Part shown: in pieces, positions 28,537-38,635 of the stretch
Layout of the letters: each line of letters opens with the position of its first letter
Numbering within the stretch: position 1 is the stretch's first letter
Assembly: GCF_031323975.1 (NCBI RefSeq)
Contig: NZ_JAVIWS010000001.1
Coordinates: 4,216,001-4,280,000, forward strand
Source of the DNA: Escherichia ruysiae
GTDB lineage: Bacteria > Pseudomonadota > Gammaproteobacteria > Enterobacterales > Enterobacteriaceae
Direction of reading: 5' to 3'
Length of the DNA stretch: 64,000 nucleotides
Notes under the pieces: model-generated
Database searches by the model: none
What the model was told of the DNA's origin: nothing
What the model saw: the letters and a program-made list of their open reading frames with translations, nothing else
Position numbers and translations under genes: made by a program

Positions 28537-29967
28537 TTAATCTGTGCTTTGTTCTGCAAGTCTGGCGATTCGTTTTGCCATGCCGCGAAAAATAAACAGA
28601 TGCGCTGGGATCATCAGTAGCCAGTAAAACAACCCTGGCATACCGTGAGGATGCCAGAAGGCGCGTACATCAATAGTGCGATAGTCGCCTTTATCTTCCA
28701 GAGTAAAACACAGTCTTCCCAGCCCCGGCGCTTTCATGCCAAATAACAGGGTAAGTTGTTTTTCCGGTTCGACGATAATCACTTTCCAGCTATCCACCGC
28801 ATCGCCTGTTTGCAGATATTCCCGTGCGGGGCGACCTTTCGCCAGTTTGTGACCTATCGCGCGATCCATTAGCGCCCGGGTCTGCCACAAAATATTGCCA
28901 AAGAAATAACGCTCTTTACCGCCGATTTGATTCACCACCTGCCATAAAGCCTGAAGGCTGGCGGAAGTTTTAACGGTAAACCCCGCCTGTTTGGCGAAAT
29001 AACCGTATTCTGGTCGCCAGCGGGCAAAGGCCTGAGCGTCGTATCCCCAGTCGCTGGAGTTGACCAGTTTTTCTTCCTCTTTCAACGTGCTACGTACCGC
29101 ATCATCGAAAGCGATCAGCGGTTGTGGAATGAGTGCACGTAACGCGGTGTCATCTGCTAACAGATCGTGTTTCAGCCCCTGAATCAACGCTTTGGCGGTG
29201 GTGGGCGGTACGGAAGTAATCACATTGAGAAACCATACCGAAATCCAGCGGGTGGGAAAGGGGATGGGGATCAACCAGCGGCGCTTACCGCTTACGGTCA
29301 TAAAATGTTCAAATTGTTGTTGATAACTGAGCACCTCTGGTCCGGCAGCTTCGAAGATGCGGTGTTCGCTGGCCGGATGATCTAACAGCGCCACCAGATA
29401 GTGCAGCAGGTTTTCCAGCGCGATGGGCGTGGTGCGTGAACGAACCCAGCGCGGCGGGGTTAGCACCGGCAGGTTGTATACCATATCGCGCATGACTTCG
29501 AACGCCGCTGAACCTGCGCCAACGATAATTCCGGCACGCAATTCGGTCACCGGGACACCCGCTTCACGAAGAATGTCCGCCGTAGCCTGACGGGCGCGCA
29601 GATGGTCTGACTGCTCATGTGGCGGGGCTTGCAGTGAACTGAGGAAGATTAATTGCTTAACCGGCACTTTGCGCAGCGCATCGCGGACGTTGAGAGCCAC
29701 CTGGCGCTCCTGCGCGATAAAATCGCCGCCTTCGCCCATGCTGTGCACCAGAAAATAGACGGTATCGATATCCTGCAATAGTGCCGGTAGGTTATCCGGC
29801 CAGCTAAGATCGACTTTATGGCAACTGACATTAGCCAGTTGCAGCTTCGAAAGTCTGTCGACGTGACGTGCCGCCGCCAGGATCTGATGCCCATGCTGGC
29901 TGAGTGTGCGCACCAGATGCTGACCAATGTAGCCACTGGCACCGAGAACTAAAATGCGTTGCGGCAC
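28537..29967 (-). CDS. ybjT: YbjT, NAD(P)-binding protein with DUF2867 domain
   Basis: A 476-residue protein. N-terminal NmrA/SDR-type Rossmann domain ([18 protein letters not shown], then [13 protein letters not shown] and [15 protein letters not shown]). The C-terminal DUF2867 domain ends in a hydrophobic segment ([16 protein letters not shown]), suggesting membrane association. Function unknown. It is 10 bp downstream of ltaE in the poxB-ltaE-ybjT run. Confidence 0.9.
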   Translation of the reverse strand: MPQRILVLGASGYIGQHLVRTLSQHGHQILAAARHVDRLSKLQLANVSCHKVDLSWPDNLPALLQDIDTVYFLVHSMGEGGDFIAQERQVALNVRDALRKVPVKQLIFLSSLQAPPHEQSDHLRARQATADILREAGVPVTELRAGIIVGAGSAAFEVMRDMVYNLPVLTPPRWVRSRTTPIALENLLHYLVALLDHPASEHRIFEAAGPEVLSYQQQFEHFMTVSGKRRWLIPIPFPTRWISVWFLNVITSVPPTTAKALIQGLKHDLLADDTALRALIPQPLIAFDDAVRSTLKEEEKLVNSSDWGYDAQAFARWRPEYGYFAKQAGFTVKTSASLQALWQVVNQIGGKERYFFGNILWQTRALMDRAIGHKLAKGRPAREYLQTGDAVDSWKVIIVEPEKQLTLLFGMKAPGLGRLCFTLEDKGDYRTIDVRAFWHPHGMPGLFYWLLMIPAHLFIFRGMAKRIARLAEQSTD

Positions 29968-29977
29968 GTCTCTCTCC

Positions 29978-30979
29978 TTAACGCGTCAGGAAAGCGCGCC
30001 AGTGGGCGGCGACTTCCGCCAGTTGTTCGCGCGAGACGTCAAGATGCGTCACCAGGCGGACAATCGGCGAGGCGTTGATCAGTACGTTTCGCGCTTTCAT
30101 GTATTCACCTAACGCGGCAGCATTTTCTTCCCCGACGCGGACAAACAGCATATTAGTGTCCTGACGCATCACATCCGCGCCTGCTTCACGCAACTGTTCC
30201 ACCATCCAGGCGGCGTTGTCGTGGTCTTCCTGCAACCGCGCGACGTTATTTTTCAGCGCATACATCCCGGCGGCAGCCAGAATGCCGGACTGGCGCATCC
30301 CGCCACCTGTCATTTTCCGCCAGCGGATGGCGCGTTTAATGTAATCACGATTACCGACGAGTAATGAACCGACTGGCGTCCCAAGACCTTTCGACAGGCA
30401 AATGGTGAACGAATCACAATATTGCGTGATCTCTTTCAGTTCGCAGCCGTAAGCTACTACGGCATTAAAGATGCGCGCGCCGTCAACGTGTAGCGCCAGA
30501 TTACGCTCGCGGGTAAATTCCCATGCCTGTTTCAGGTATTCACGCGGCAGCACTTTGCCGTTGTGGGTGTTTTCCAGACTGAGTAATTTGGTGCGGGCGA
30601 AGTGAATATCGTCGGGTTTGATTTTCATCGCCACTTTATCCAGCGGTAGCGTGCCGTCGGCAGCAGCGTCGATGGGTTGCGGCTGAATACTGCCCAGCAC
30701 CGCAGCGCCACCGGCTTCAAACAGATAATTATGCGCGGCCTGACCGACAATATACTCTTCGCCACGTTCGCAGTGACTGAGCAGAGCGACCAGGTTAGCC
30801 TGGGTGCCGGTCGGCAGAAAGATGGCGGCTTCTTTACCGGAAAGCTCTGCGGCGTAGTCCTGCAAAGCATTAACGGTAGGGTCGTCTCCGTAAACGTCGT
30901 CCCCTACCGGGGCGGCCATCATCGCTTCGAGCATGGCGCGGCTCGGTCGGGTTACGGTATCACTGCGTAAATCAATCAT
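29978..30979 (-). CDS. ltaE: Low-specificity L-threonine aldolase LtaE
   Basis: A 333-residue PLP enzyme of fold type [18 protein letters not shown] opening, [12 protein letters not shown], His in [20 protein letters not shown], and the PLP-lysine in [14 protein letters not shown]. Role: cleaves L-threonine and L-allo-threonine to glycine and acetaldehyde, in the cytoplasm. It follows poxB by 37 bp. Confidence 0.95.
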   Translation of the reverse strand: MIDLRSDTVTRPSRAMLEAMMAAPVGDDVYGDDPTVNALQDYAAELSGKEAAIFLPTGTQANLVALLSHCERGEEYIVGQAAHNYLFEAGGAAVLGSIQPQPIDAAADGTLPLDKVAMKIKPDDIHFARTKLLSLENTHNGKVLPREYLKQAWEFTRERNLALHVDGARIFNAVVAYGCELKEITQYCDSFTICLSKGLGTPVGSLLVGNRDYIKRAIRWRKMTGGGMRQSGILAAAGMYALKNNVARLQEDHDNAAWMVEQLREAGADVMRQDTNMLFVRVGEENAAALGEYMKARNVLINASPIVRLVTHLDVSREQLAEVAAHWRAFLTR

Positions 30980-31016
30980 GGCATGTCCTTATTTATGACG
31001 GGAAATGCCACCCTTT

Positions 31017-32735
31017 TTACCTTAGCCAGTTTGTTTTCGCCAGTTCGATCACTTCATCACCGCGTCCGCTGATGATCGCCCGCAGCATATACAGGCTAAA
31101 TCCTTTGGCCTGCTCGAGTTTGATTTGCGGCGGAATGGCTAACTCTTCTTTGGCAACCACCACATCCACCAGCACCGGGCCGTCGATGGAGAAGGCGCGT
31201 TGCAGTGCTTCATCGACTTCAGACGCTTTTTCTACGCGAATACCCGTAATGCCGCACGCTTCGGCAATGCGGGCAAAGTTGGTGTCGTGCAGTTCGGTGC
31301 CGTCTGTCAGGTAGCCTCCGGCTTTCATCTCCATCGCCACAAAGCCCAGCACGCTGTTGTTAAAGACGATAATTTTCACCGGCAGTTTCATCTGCACTAC
31401 TGACAGGAAATCGCCCATCAACATGCTAAAACCGCCATCGCCGCACATGGCGACCACCTGACGTTCCGGCTCCGTCGCCTGAGCACCCAGCGCCTGTGGC
31501 ATGGCATTAGCCATTGAACCGTGGTTAAACGAACCTAACAGGCGACGCTTGCCGTTCATTTTCAGATAACGCGCTGCCCATACTGTTGGCGTACCTACGT
31601 CACAGGTAAAGATGGCGTCATCGGCGGCAAAATGACTGATTTGCTGGGCCAGATATTGCGGGTGAATGGCTTTCTCGCTCGGTTTAGCTAAATCGTCCAG
31701 CCCTTTTCGGGCATCGCGGTAATCTTCCAGCGCCTTATCGAGGAACTTGCGATCGGTTTTTTCTTCCACCAGCGGCAGCAATGCACGCAGAGTCGATTTG
31801 ATATCGCCGACCAGTGCCATATCCACCTTGCTGTGTGCGCCAATGCTCGCTGGGTTGATATCAATCTGAATAATTTTGGCATCGGTCGGGTAGAACGCGC
31901 GGTAGGGGAACTGGGTGCCGAGCAGCACTAACGTGTCGGCGTTCATCATGGTATGAAAACCTGATGAGAAGCCGATTAATCCCGTCATTCCGACATCATA
32001 CGGATTGTCGTATTCGACATGTTCTTTACCGCGCAGGGCATGGACGATTGGCGCTTTAATTTTTCCGGCAAACTCGACTAACTCTTTATGCGCCCCCGCA
32101 CAGCCGCTGCCGCACATCAGGGCGATATTGCTGGAGTAACGCAGCAGTTGCGCCAGTTTGCGTAACTCTTCTTCTTCCGGTGTGACTACCGGCTGTGGCG
32201 CATGATACCAGTGCGAGGTCGCCCCTTCTGGCGCAGGTTTTAACGCCACGTCGCCCGGTAAAACGACAACGGAAACGCCACGGTTAAGCACCGCTTTGCG
32301 CATGGCAATCGCCAGCACTTGTGGGATCTGCTCCGGGCTGGAAACCAGCTCGCAATAGTGACTACATTCGCGGAATAACTCTTGCGGGTGGGTCTCCTGG
32401 AAATAGCCGCTGCCAATTTCGCTGGAAGGGATGTGGGCGGCAATCGCCAGTACCGGAACGTGATTACGATGACAATCGAACAGGCCGTTGATTAAGTGCA
32501 GGTTGCCGGGGCCGCACGATCCGGCACAGACCGCCAGTTCTCCCGAAAGCTGGGCTTCAGCGCCAGCGGCAAAGGCCGCGACTTCTTCATGGCGAGTAGG
32601 CATCCACTCGATAGTGCCCATGCGATTAAGACTGTCGCTAAGACCGTTCAGAGAGTCACCCGTGACTCCCCAGATGCGTTTCACGCCTGCCGATTCGAGT
32701 GTTTTGGCGATATAAGCTGCAACCGTTTGTTTCAT
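31017..32735 (-). CDS. poxB: Pyruvate dehydrogenase (quinone) PoxB
   Basis: A 572-residue ThDP/FAD enzyme. ThDP glutamate in [15 protein letters not shown] domain in the middle; ThDP/Mg motif [29 protein letters not shown]. The C-terminal amphipathic tail ([24 protein letters not shown]) binds lipid and regulates activity. Role: oxidises pyruvate to acetate and CO2, reducing ubiquinone at the inner membrane in stationary phase. First gene of poxB-ltaE-ybjT; divergent from the DoxX gene across 151 bp. Confidence 0.96.
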   Translation of the reverse strand: MKQTVAAYIAKTLESAGVKRIWGVTGDSLNGLSDSLNRMGTIEWMPTRHEEVAAFAAGAEAQLSGELAVCAGSCGPGNLHLINGLFDCHRNHVPVLAIAAHIPSSEIGSGYFQETHPQELFRECSHYCELVSSPEQIPQVLAIAMRKAVLNRGVSVVVLPGDVALKPAPEGATSHWYHAPQPVVTPEEEELRKLAQLLRYSSNIALMCGSGCAGAHKELVEFAGKIKAPIVHALRGKEHVEYDNPYDVGMTGLIGFSSGFHTMMNADTLVLLGTQFPYRAFYPTDAKIIQIDINPASIGAHSKVDMALVGDIKSTLRALLPLVEEKTDRKFLDKALEDYRDARKGLDDLAKPSEKAIHPQYLAQQISHFAADDAIFTCDVGTPTVWAARYLKMNGKRRLLGSFNHGSMANAMPQALGAQATEPERQVVAMCGDGGFSMLMGDFLSVVQMKLPVKIIVFNNSVLGFVAMEMKAGGYLTDGTELHDTNFARIAEACGITGIRVEKASEVDEALQRAFSIDGPVLVDVVVAKEELAIPPQIKLEQAKGFSLYMLRAIISGRGDEVIELAKTNWLR

Positions 32736-32886
32736 GGTTCTCCGTCTCCTGAATGTGATAACGGTAACAAGTTTAGTAGATGCTGCCTGTTGCGCTGGCT
32801 GAATACTGATATTTCTGTTGCTTTTAATCCGGGAATCGCCAAGGCTGATGCGAATGGCATTTTTACGATAAAAGGAGTTAATTCAG

Positions 32887-33321
32887 ATGGTTACACCAAT
32901 GTTAAATGCAGTGAACCGGATGCTGACGCATGAGGATTTTGGCAAATTATTGTTACGCCTGGCGGTGGGAGGATTGATGCTTTTCCACGGGATACATAAG
33001 TTATTTGCCGGAATTGACGGTATTAGTGGAATGCTGGTTGCAAAAGGTTTTCCTGGCTTTACTGCCTACGGCGTACTGATTGGGGAAGTGGTTGCGCCGA
33101 TATTGATTATATTCGGTATTTTGACGCGACCTGCCGCATTGGTTATCGCCCTGACAATGGTCGTGGCGTGGTTGATGGTGGGAATGGGAAAAACAGGGAT
33201 GCTGGATAAAACCGGAGCCTGGGCGATTGAAAGCCTGGTTTATTTCTTTATTGCAGCTCTCGCCGTCGCTTTTCTTGGTGCCGGACGTTATGCCGTGGCG
33301 GGTAATTCTGCCTGGCGATAA
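32887..33321 (+). CDS. DoxX-family inner-membrane protein (accessory)
   Basis: A 144-residue protein with the DoxX fold: four hydrophobic helices (LLLRLAVGGLMLFHGIHKLFAG, AYGVLIGEVVAPILIIFGIL, AALVIALTMVVAWLMVGMG, ESLVYFFIAALAVAFLG) and the family HGIHKL and GILTRPAAL motifs. DoxX proteins are small quinone-linked or redox-linked membrane proteins; the substrate here is unknown. AAAGGAG lies 9 bp before the ATG. I do not remember a gene here in K-12, where poxB and hcr are close neighbours, so this looks like strain-variable content. It could support poxB-type quinone chemistry; that is inference. Confidence 0.85.
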   Translation: MVTPMLNAVNRMLTHEDFGKLLLRLAVGGLMLFHGIHKLFAGIDGISGMLVAKGFPGFTAYGVLIGEVVAPILIIFGILTRPAALVIALTMVVAWLMVGMGKTGMLDKTGAWAIESLVYFFIAALAVAFLGAGRYAVAGNSAWR

Positions 33322-33329
33322 TTCCTTAA

Positions 33330-33360
33330 AAAATGCCCGGCTAAGTTTGCCGGGCATTAA
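33330..33360. terminator. Bidirectional terminator between DoxX gene and hcr
   Basis: Perfect 10-bp inverted repeat AATGCCCGGC / GCCGGGCATT, with an A run on the left and TAAA on the right, between convergent genes. Confidence 0.8.
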
Positions 33361-33363
33361 ACT

Positions 33364-34332
33364 TTAGGCGAGCACCATATCCCCCTGCGGATGACATGAA
33401 CACGCCAGTACGTAACCTTCAGCGATTTCGGCGTCGGTCAGCGTCATGGTGCTGCTCACCGTATATTCACCGGAAACCACTTTTGTCTTACAGCAGCCGC
33501 AAACACCCGCACGGCAGGCGGCGACAACCGGAACTTTGTTGCTTTCCAGCGCCTCCAGCAGCGTGGTGCCAACCGGTGCGTAAAATTCTTGCGCCGGTTG
33601 CAGTTTGGTGAATTTCAGACCGCTGGTCGCCGCTTCCGCCACTGGCGTAAAGAATTTCTCTTTAAAGAAACGTGTCACGCCAAGCGTCTTCACTTCCTGT
33701 TCCACCCAATCCATATACGGCGCCGGGCCACAGGTCATCACAGTACGCGAAGCCAGGTCAGGAACGCTTGCCAACAGTTCGCGAGTGAGACGCCCAGCGA
33801 TAAAGCCCTCACTGACGTTATTTTCTGCCACCAGCGTCACCGGATAATTACGCCACTCATCGGCGAAAATGACGTCCTGCGGCGTACGCACGTTGTAGAT
33901 CACCTGTACATCTGCCTGCGGACGATTTTTCGCCAGCCAGCGACGCATCGACATAATCGGCGTGACGCCGCAGCCGGCCGCCAGTAACAGGAATTTATCT
34001 TCAGATTTATCGTCGCAGGTAAATTCCCCCATCGCGTCCGAAAGCCAGAGATAGTCACCGCGTTTCACTTCGCGGGTCAGCCACTGGGAACCGACACCGT
34101 CATCAATCCGCCGCACGGTCAGGGTGATGTATTCACTCACACCAGGTGTGGAGGAGATGGTATAAGCACGCAGCGTTTCGGCTGAGTTTCGCACGCTGAC
34201 CAGCGCATATTGCCCGGCGCGATACGGATAGTAATCGTGGCAAATCAGGGAAATCGTCCACACATCCGGCGTTTCTTGCTTAATGTGATGAACCTGCATC
34301 CGCCACGGGCATTGATTCGTTGGCATCGTCAT
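33364..34332 (-). CDS. hcr: Hcr, NADH oxidoreductase for Hcp
   Basis: A 322-residue flavodoxin-reductase-like protein with a C-terminal plant-type 2Fe-2S domain (CRAGVCGCC cluster loop, then a distal Cys in VLACSCHP). The FAD domain has RAYTISSTPG, the NAD domain LLLAAGCGVTPIMSM and TCGPAPYM. Role: transfers electrons from NADH to Hcp. ATG at 34332 is behind AAGGAG. It lies 11 bp after hcp and is transcribed with it. Confidence 0.95.
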   Translation of the reverse strand: MTMPTNQCPWRMQVHHIKQETPDVWTISLICHDYYPYRAGQYALVSVRNSAETLRAYTISSTPGVSEYITLTVRRIDDGVGSQWLTREVKRGDYLWLSDAMGEFTCDDKSEDKFLLLAAGCGVTPIMSMRRWLAKNRPQADVQVIYNVRTPQDVIFADEWRNYPVTLVAENNVSEGFIAGRLTRELLASVPDLASRTVMTCGPAPYMDWVEQEVKTLGVTRFFKEKFFTPVAEAATSGLKFTKLQPAQEFYAPVGTTLLEALESNKVPVVAACRAGVCGCCKTKVVSGEYTVSSTMTLTDAEIAEGYVLACSCHPQGDMVLA

Positions 34333-34343
34333 CGACAAACTCC

Positions 34344-35996
34344 TTACGCGCTCAACAGTTGCTTCATGTCTTCTTCAACAGTGGTGATAGAACGCAGGCC
34401 GAATTTCTCATTCAGCACCGCCAGCAGGTCTGGGGTCAGGAAGCCAGGTGCAGTCGGGCCGGTGACGATATTTTTCACGCCCAGAGAAAGCAGTGTCAGC
34501 AGAATGACAATCGCTTTCTGTTCAAACCAGGAGAGCACCAGCGACAACGGCAGATCGTTGACACCGCATCCCAGTTTTTCTGCCAGCGTTACCGCCAGAA
34601 TAATCGCCGAGTATGCATCGTTACACTGACCGGCATCCACCAGACGCGGCAGACCTTCGATATCGCCAAACTCAAGTTTGTTAAAGCGATATTTACCACA
34701 GGCGAGGGTCAGGATCAGGCAGTCATCCGGCACGCTGGTGGCGAAATCGGTGAAGTAGTGACGTTCGCCGCGTGCGCCGTCACAGCCGCCAAGCAGGAAG
34801 ATATGACGCAGTTTTTCGCGGCTGACCAGATCAATCAGCGTATCCGCCGCGCCAAGCAGCGTCTGGCGACCAAAGCCCACATTGATCAGGTGCGGAATTT
34901 CGCTGTACGGGAAGCCCGCCATTTGTTGCGCCTGGGCGATAACCGCAGAGAAATCTTCGCCATCCAGATGACGCACGCCCGGCCAGCCAACAATACTGCG
35001 GGTCCAGATACGATCGTCATAAGCGCCCACGGTTGGGTCGATGATGCAGTTAGAGGTCATCACGATGGGACCAGGGAAGCGAGCGAACTCAACTTGTTGA
35101 TTCTGCCAGCCGCTGCCGTAGTTACCGACCAGATGTTTGAATTTACGCAGTTCCGGATAGCCATGCGCTGGCAGCATTTCGCCGTGGGTGTAGACGTTAA
35201 CGCCCGTGCCTTCGGTCTGTTCCAGCAGGTTGTAGAGATCTTTGAGATCGTGACCGGAAATCAGGATGCATTTACCCGCCGTCGCTTTCACGTTGACCTG
35301 AGTTGGCGTCGGGTGACCATATTTACCGGTTTCGCCTGCATCCAGAATGCTCATCACTTTGAAGTTCATCTGACCGATTTCCATTGAACATTCGAGAAGT
35401 GCGTTCATATCGGAAGGCCACGTCCCCAGCCATGCCATGATTTTATGGTACTGGGCGTAAATATCGTTGTCGTATTGACCGAGAACATGCGCGTGTTCCA
35501 TATAGGCTGCCGCACCTTTCAGGCCATACAGGCAGAGCAGACGCAGGCCGAGAATGTTTTCGCCAATCGCCGCTTTATCTTTGTTCGGAGTAAATTCTGC
35601 TGCCTGACGTTGCAGTTCGCCGAGATCGTCGCTCGCCAGTTGTAAGTCCGCCATCGGATTATCGACGTGGGCGTTGGCATCTACAGCCAGGCATTGCGCT
35701 TTCAACGCCTCGCGCAGGGCAATCGCTTCACGAGCGTAGCCGACAATACGCGGAGAATCGAAGTTAACGTTGGTCAGGGTTGAGAAAAATGCGCGTGGCG
35801 CAAAGCTGTCTACATCGTGGTTGATGATGCCGTATTCACGCGCTTTAACCGCCCAGGCCGAAAGCCCTTGCAGCGCCGCGATGAGTAAATCCTGAAGGTC
35901 AGAGGTTTCCGCCGTTTTACCACACATCCCCTGCGCGTATGAGCAGCCGTTTCCTGCCGGAGTACGGATAGTTTGTTCACATTGCACACAAAACAT
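34344..35996 (-). CDS. hcp: Hybrid-cluster protein Hcp, NO reductase
   Basis: A 550-residue prismane protein. The N-terminal iron-sulfur cysteines are C3, C6, C18 and C25 ([10 protein letters not shown] ... GMCGKT). Hybrid-cluster ligands appear in [48 protein letters not shown] and [11 protein letters not shown]. Role: cytoplasmic NO reductase and S-nitrosylation-related enzyme under anaerobic nitrosative stress. The start is behind AAGGTGTGATC. NsrR-like and FNR-like sites lie upstream. Confidence 0.96.
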   Translation of the reverse strand: MFCVQCEQTIRTPAGNGCSYAQGMCGKTAETSDLQDLLIAALQGLSAWAVKAREYGIINHDVDSFAPRAFFSTLTNVNFDSPRIVGYAREAIALREALKAQCLAVDANAHVDNPMADLQLASDDLGELQRQAAEFTPNKDKAAIGENILGLRLLCLYGLKGAAAYMEHAHVLGQYDNDIYAQYHKIMAWLGTWPSDMNALLECSMEIGQMNFKVMSILDAGETGKYGHPTPTQVNVKATAGKCILISGHDLKDLYNLLEQTEGTGVNVYTHGEMLPAHGYPELRKFKHLVGNYGSGWQNQQVEFARFPGPIVMTSNCIIDPTVGAYDDRIWTRSIVGWPGVRHLDGEDFSAVIAQAQQMAGFPYSEIPHLINVGFGRQTLLGAADTLIDLVSREKLRHIFLLGGCDGARGERHYFTDFATSVPDDCLILTLACGKYRFNKLEFGDIEGLPRLVDAGQCNDAYSAIILAVTLAEKLGCGVNDLPLSLVLSWFEQKAIVILLTLLSLGVKNIVTGPTAPGFLTPDLLAVLNEKFGLRSITTVEEDMKQLLSA

Positions 35997-36010
35997 GATC
36001 ACACCTTTTA

Positions 36011-36033
36011 AAGTTATATTTAATATACATGTT
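36011..36033. promoter_or_regulatory. NsrR-type operator upstream of hcp
   Basis: Imperfect palindrome AAGTTATATTT A ATATACATGTT, 15 bp upstream of the hcp start, matches the AAnATGCATTT-type NsrR motif. NsrR repression of hcp-hcr is established in E. coli. Confidence 0.65.
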
Positions 36034-36092
36034 TAAGGTTAAGACGCTTAACGCGGGGATAAAAGGGATTTTTCATGCAACTTTAAGGGAGA

Positions 36093-36106
36093 TTGATTTA
36101 GCGCAA
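36093..36106. promoter_or_regulatory. FNR-like site upstream of hcp
   Basis: TTGATTTAGCGCAA has the FNR pattern TTGAT-N4-nnCAA, about 97 bp upstream of the hcp start codon. FNR activation of hcp is known; this assignment is by pattern. Confidence 0.6.
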
Positions 36107-36139
36107 TTTTGGCGGCAGAGATCTACCGCCAGAGAGGTA

Positions 36140-37039
36140 TTACGCAGAGAAAAGGGCGATCAGAATTGGCACTAACAGGCTAAGAATAAAACCGTGAACA
36201 ATCGCCGCCGGGACCATATCCAGCCCGCCTGTCCGCTGAAGCACGGGTAGGGTGAAATCCATTGATGTGGCACCGCACAAACCCAGTGCCGTTGAGCGAC
36301 TGCGACGGATAAGACCGGGGATGAGCATAATGGCGATTAGCTCACGAGCCAGATCATTAAAAAACGCCGCGCTTCCGATTACCGGCCCAAAAGATTCGGT
36401 CAACAAAATACCGGAAAGAGAATACCAGCCGAAACCGGAGGCCATTGCCAGCGCGGTATTGATGGGGAGATCAAGAATAAAGGCGTTAATTAAGCCACCA
36501 ATTAAAGAACTGGCAACCACCACTACAGCGACAATCATTCCCCGGCGATTAAGGACAATCTGCTTTAAGGTCATGCCATTATTGCGTAGCTGAATACCGA
36601 CGAGGAAAAGTAACAGAATTAAGGTGTATTCGCTGGCTTCAGTGGCGTGTTGTAAGAAACCTAATCCGCTAAGGCCAATGGCAAAACCAATTACGACTAC
36701 GCCGCACAGTTTTAGCGACTCCAGCGCCATCGCAATACGTGACGGGAGTTTTTCTTGCTGATGGTGATTACGCCACGGCAAACCGCGCTCCAGCCACATA
36801 AGGGCGGCAATATTACACAGTAAAATAACGGTAATACTGACGGCAGAATAATGCAGAATCGCCAACAGGTTACTGGCGAGGTTATCGAGAAACGCCAGAC
36901 TGATACCCATAAAAAAGAGAATAAGGTAAACCATCCAGCTTAATAGCTGATTAATAACTTTTAATGCAGCTTTTTGGCGAAGCGGAATGAGGTAACCCAC
37001 AATCAGGGGAACCAGAATGATTAACAGCCCAGAAAACAT
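36140..37039 (-). CDS. lysO: Lysine exporter LysO (YbjE)
   Basis: A 299-residue membrane protein of the LysO family with about eight or more hydrophobic helices, including FSGLLIILVPLIVGYLIP, LSWMVYLILFFMGISLAF and ASGFGWYSLSGILLTESFGPVIGSAAFFNDLARE, which holds the conserved acidic and aromatic residues. Role: exports L-lysine and its toxic analogue thialysine. The stop lies 34 bp from the putative FNR site of hcp on the same strand. A 477-bp non-coding region lies upstream. Confidence 0.94.
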   Translation of the reverse strand: MFSGLLIILVPLIVGYLIPLRQKAALKVINQLLSWMVYLILFFMGISLAFLDNLASNLLAILHYSAVSITVILLCNIAALMWLERGLPWRNHHQQEKLPSRIAMALESLKLCGVVVIGFAIGLSGLGFLQHATEASEYTLILLLFLVGIQLRNNGMTLKQIVLNRRGMIVAVVVVASSLIGGLINAFILDLPINTALAMASGFGWYSLSGILLTESFGPVIGSAAFFNDLARELIAIMLIPGLIRRSRSTALGLCGATSMDFTLPVLQRTGGLDMVPAAIVHGFILSLLVPILIALFSA

Positions 37040-37239
37040 GAAAACCCAGTCCTTGCAAAGAAAGAAGTCGAAATGCGCGATGACACACTACTGAAAGCGG
37101 AAGGACGAGTAAAGTTGCAATTAAAAGGAAATGTTATGCACAAGAAGGGGACTGCGTTGAGCTTAAAGATCTCGTCATTCTATTTGAGAGCTTAACATTG
37201 TTGCACTCCTTTCATGTGCAATGCCATATAAAGCCACTG

Positions 37240-37480
37240 GTGCAAGGAGCGCGCAGGGGGCGGCCAGTCGCCGCCGCCCCCTGCACCCCCGGGCTCTGGC
37301 GAACAAAATCGCCGCTGCGCGGTGCCTTCAGCTTATCCCCTTCGGCTACCGGGTCGGGCGCGAGGTAACGTCCCTGTAAGACGCGCCCTCAGCCCACATC
37401 CATGTGGGCTGCCCCGGCCTTCGGGGAACGCTTCAGCGATTTTGACGCCACCAACACCCGTGCGGTTTGTAACGTCGAAG
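37240..37480. other. GC-rich multi-hairpin element between lysO and aqpZ
   Basis: Within the 477-bp gap (37040-37516) this block is strikingly GC-rich compared with its AT-rich flanks. It holds several strong inverted repeats: GCAGGGGGCGGC / GCCGCCGCCCCCTGC near 37253-37286, AGCCCACAT / ATGTGGGCT near 37391-37410 and CCCCGG / TTCGGGG near 37412-37427. An open frame at 37322-37516 translates to a Pro/Arg-rich peptide with no recognised domain, which I do not call a gene. The text reminds me, from memory only, of the ash/icd region of P4-type satellite prophages, so a remnant is possible. Confidence 0.6.
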
Positions 37481-37516
37481 ATAAAACAATCAGGGCAGAT
37501 AAAATGCCAATGCTAA

Positions 37517-38212
37517 TTAATCACGTTTTTCCAGCAGAGTACGGTAAATCAGACCACCGATAATACCGCCGACAATTGGCACCACCCAGAAGAACCACAG
37601 TTGTTCTAATGCCCAACCGCCCTGGAAGATAGCAACCGCAGTACTGCGCGCCGGGTTAACGGAAGTGTTAGTCACCGGAATACTGATTAAGTGAATCAGT
37701 GTTAATGCCAGACCAATGGCAATGGGTGCAAAACCCGCCGGAGCGTATTTGTCGGTTGCACCGTGGATCACCAGCAGGAAACCCGCACTCAGTACCAGTT
37801 CAACCACCAGTGCAGAAAGCATGGAATAACCGCCCGGTGAATGCTCGCCATAACCGTTAGAAGCAAAACCGCTGGCTGCCGCGTCAAATCCAGCTTTGCC
37901 GCTGGCAATTAAATACAGCAATGCCGCCGCCACAATACCGCCGACAACCTGGGCAATCACATAGCCAACGACTTCTTTTGCCGGGAAACGACCGCCAGCC
38001 CATAAACCAATAGTGACTGCCGGGTTAAAATGACCACCAGAAATATGACCGACAGCGAAGGCCATGGTCAGTACGGTCAGACCAAAAGCCAGCGCGACAC
38101 CAGCAAAACCAATGCCTAATTCCGGGAACGCTGCTGCCAGCACTGCGCTACCGCAGCCACCAAATACAAGCCAGAAAGTACCAAAACATTCAGCTGCTAA
38201 TTTTCTGAACAT
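37517..38212 (-). CDS. aqpZ: Aquaporin Z
   Basis: A 231-residue aquaporin with six membrane helices and two half-helices bearing NPA motifs ([10 protein letters not shown] and [10 protein letters not shown]). The narrow selectivity filter of water-specific channels is expected (F43, H174, R189 type); the [15 protein letters not shown] context fits. Role: rapid water flux across the inner membrane. ATG 38212 lies after GAGGTGGAT; a GTG two codons earlier is possible. Confidence 0.96.
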   Translation of the reverse strand: MFRKLAAECFGTFWLVFGGCGSAVLAAAFPELGIGFAGVALAFGLTVLTMAFAVGHISGGHFNPAVTIGLWAGGRFPAKEVVGYVIAQVVGGIVAAALLYLIASGKAGFDAAASGFASNGYGEHSPGGYSMLSALVVELVLSAGFLLVIHGATDKYAPAGFAPIAIGLALTLIHLISIPVTNTSVNPARSTAVAIFQGGWALEQLWFFWVVPIVGGIIGGLIYRTLLEKRD

Positions 38213-38635
38213 ATCCACCTCAATTAAAAATTGACCCTGTGAAAAATATGGTCGTTTTATAGGGTCGTCGTAAAAAAGTGACGACAGAAATAATGCGTGG
38301 GTATTTTAAAAACGAAGGCGAGTCATTCGCCAGATAAATAAATCCAGTAATTTTGATTTAGGGCAATAGTCAGTTCCCTCATATAGTCATTTGCCTGATT
38401 GACATTGTAGTGCAAACAACTGAATTAAGCCTTTGGTGGTAACAAAAATAATTCATAAGCTAATTATTTGATTTCGTTGTTTTTTCAGGGGGATCGTTAA
38501 GAGGGTATATAACACAATTATTCGCTCATTTTTCAGTCATTTGCCATGCTTAATTGTGCTGTCATCACGTATTGTCACCGTCTTTCTCGTTATACTGCCG
38601 GAGTAGAAGATAAATAACATATTTCTGGAGGGGAT
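38213..38635. other. Non-coding gap aqpZ to ybjD
   Basis: 423 bp, AT-rich, between divergent aqpZ and ybjD. It must hold both promoters. I see no coding frame, repeat or recognised operator. A GGAGGGGAT ribosome-binding site ends the gap ahead of ybjD. Confidence 0.6.

Noticed and set aside
34344..35996. Hcp as a type VI secretion protein
   Set aside because: The cysteine-ligand pattern and adjacent hcr show the hybrid-cluster protein, unrelated to T6SS Hcp.
37322..37516. 64-codon Pro/Arg-rich frame upstream of aqpZ
   Set aside because: No ribosome-binding site or known domain, and it lies over GC-rich inverted repeats; more likely non-coding.
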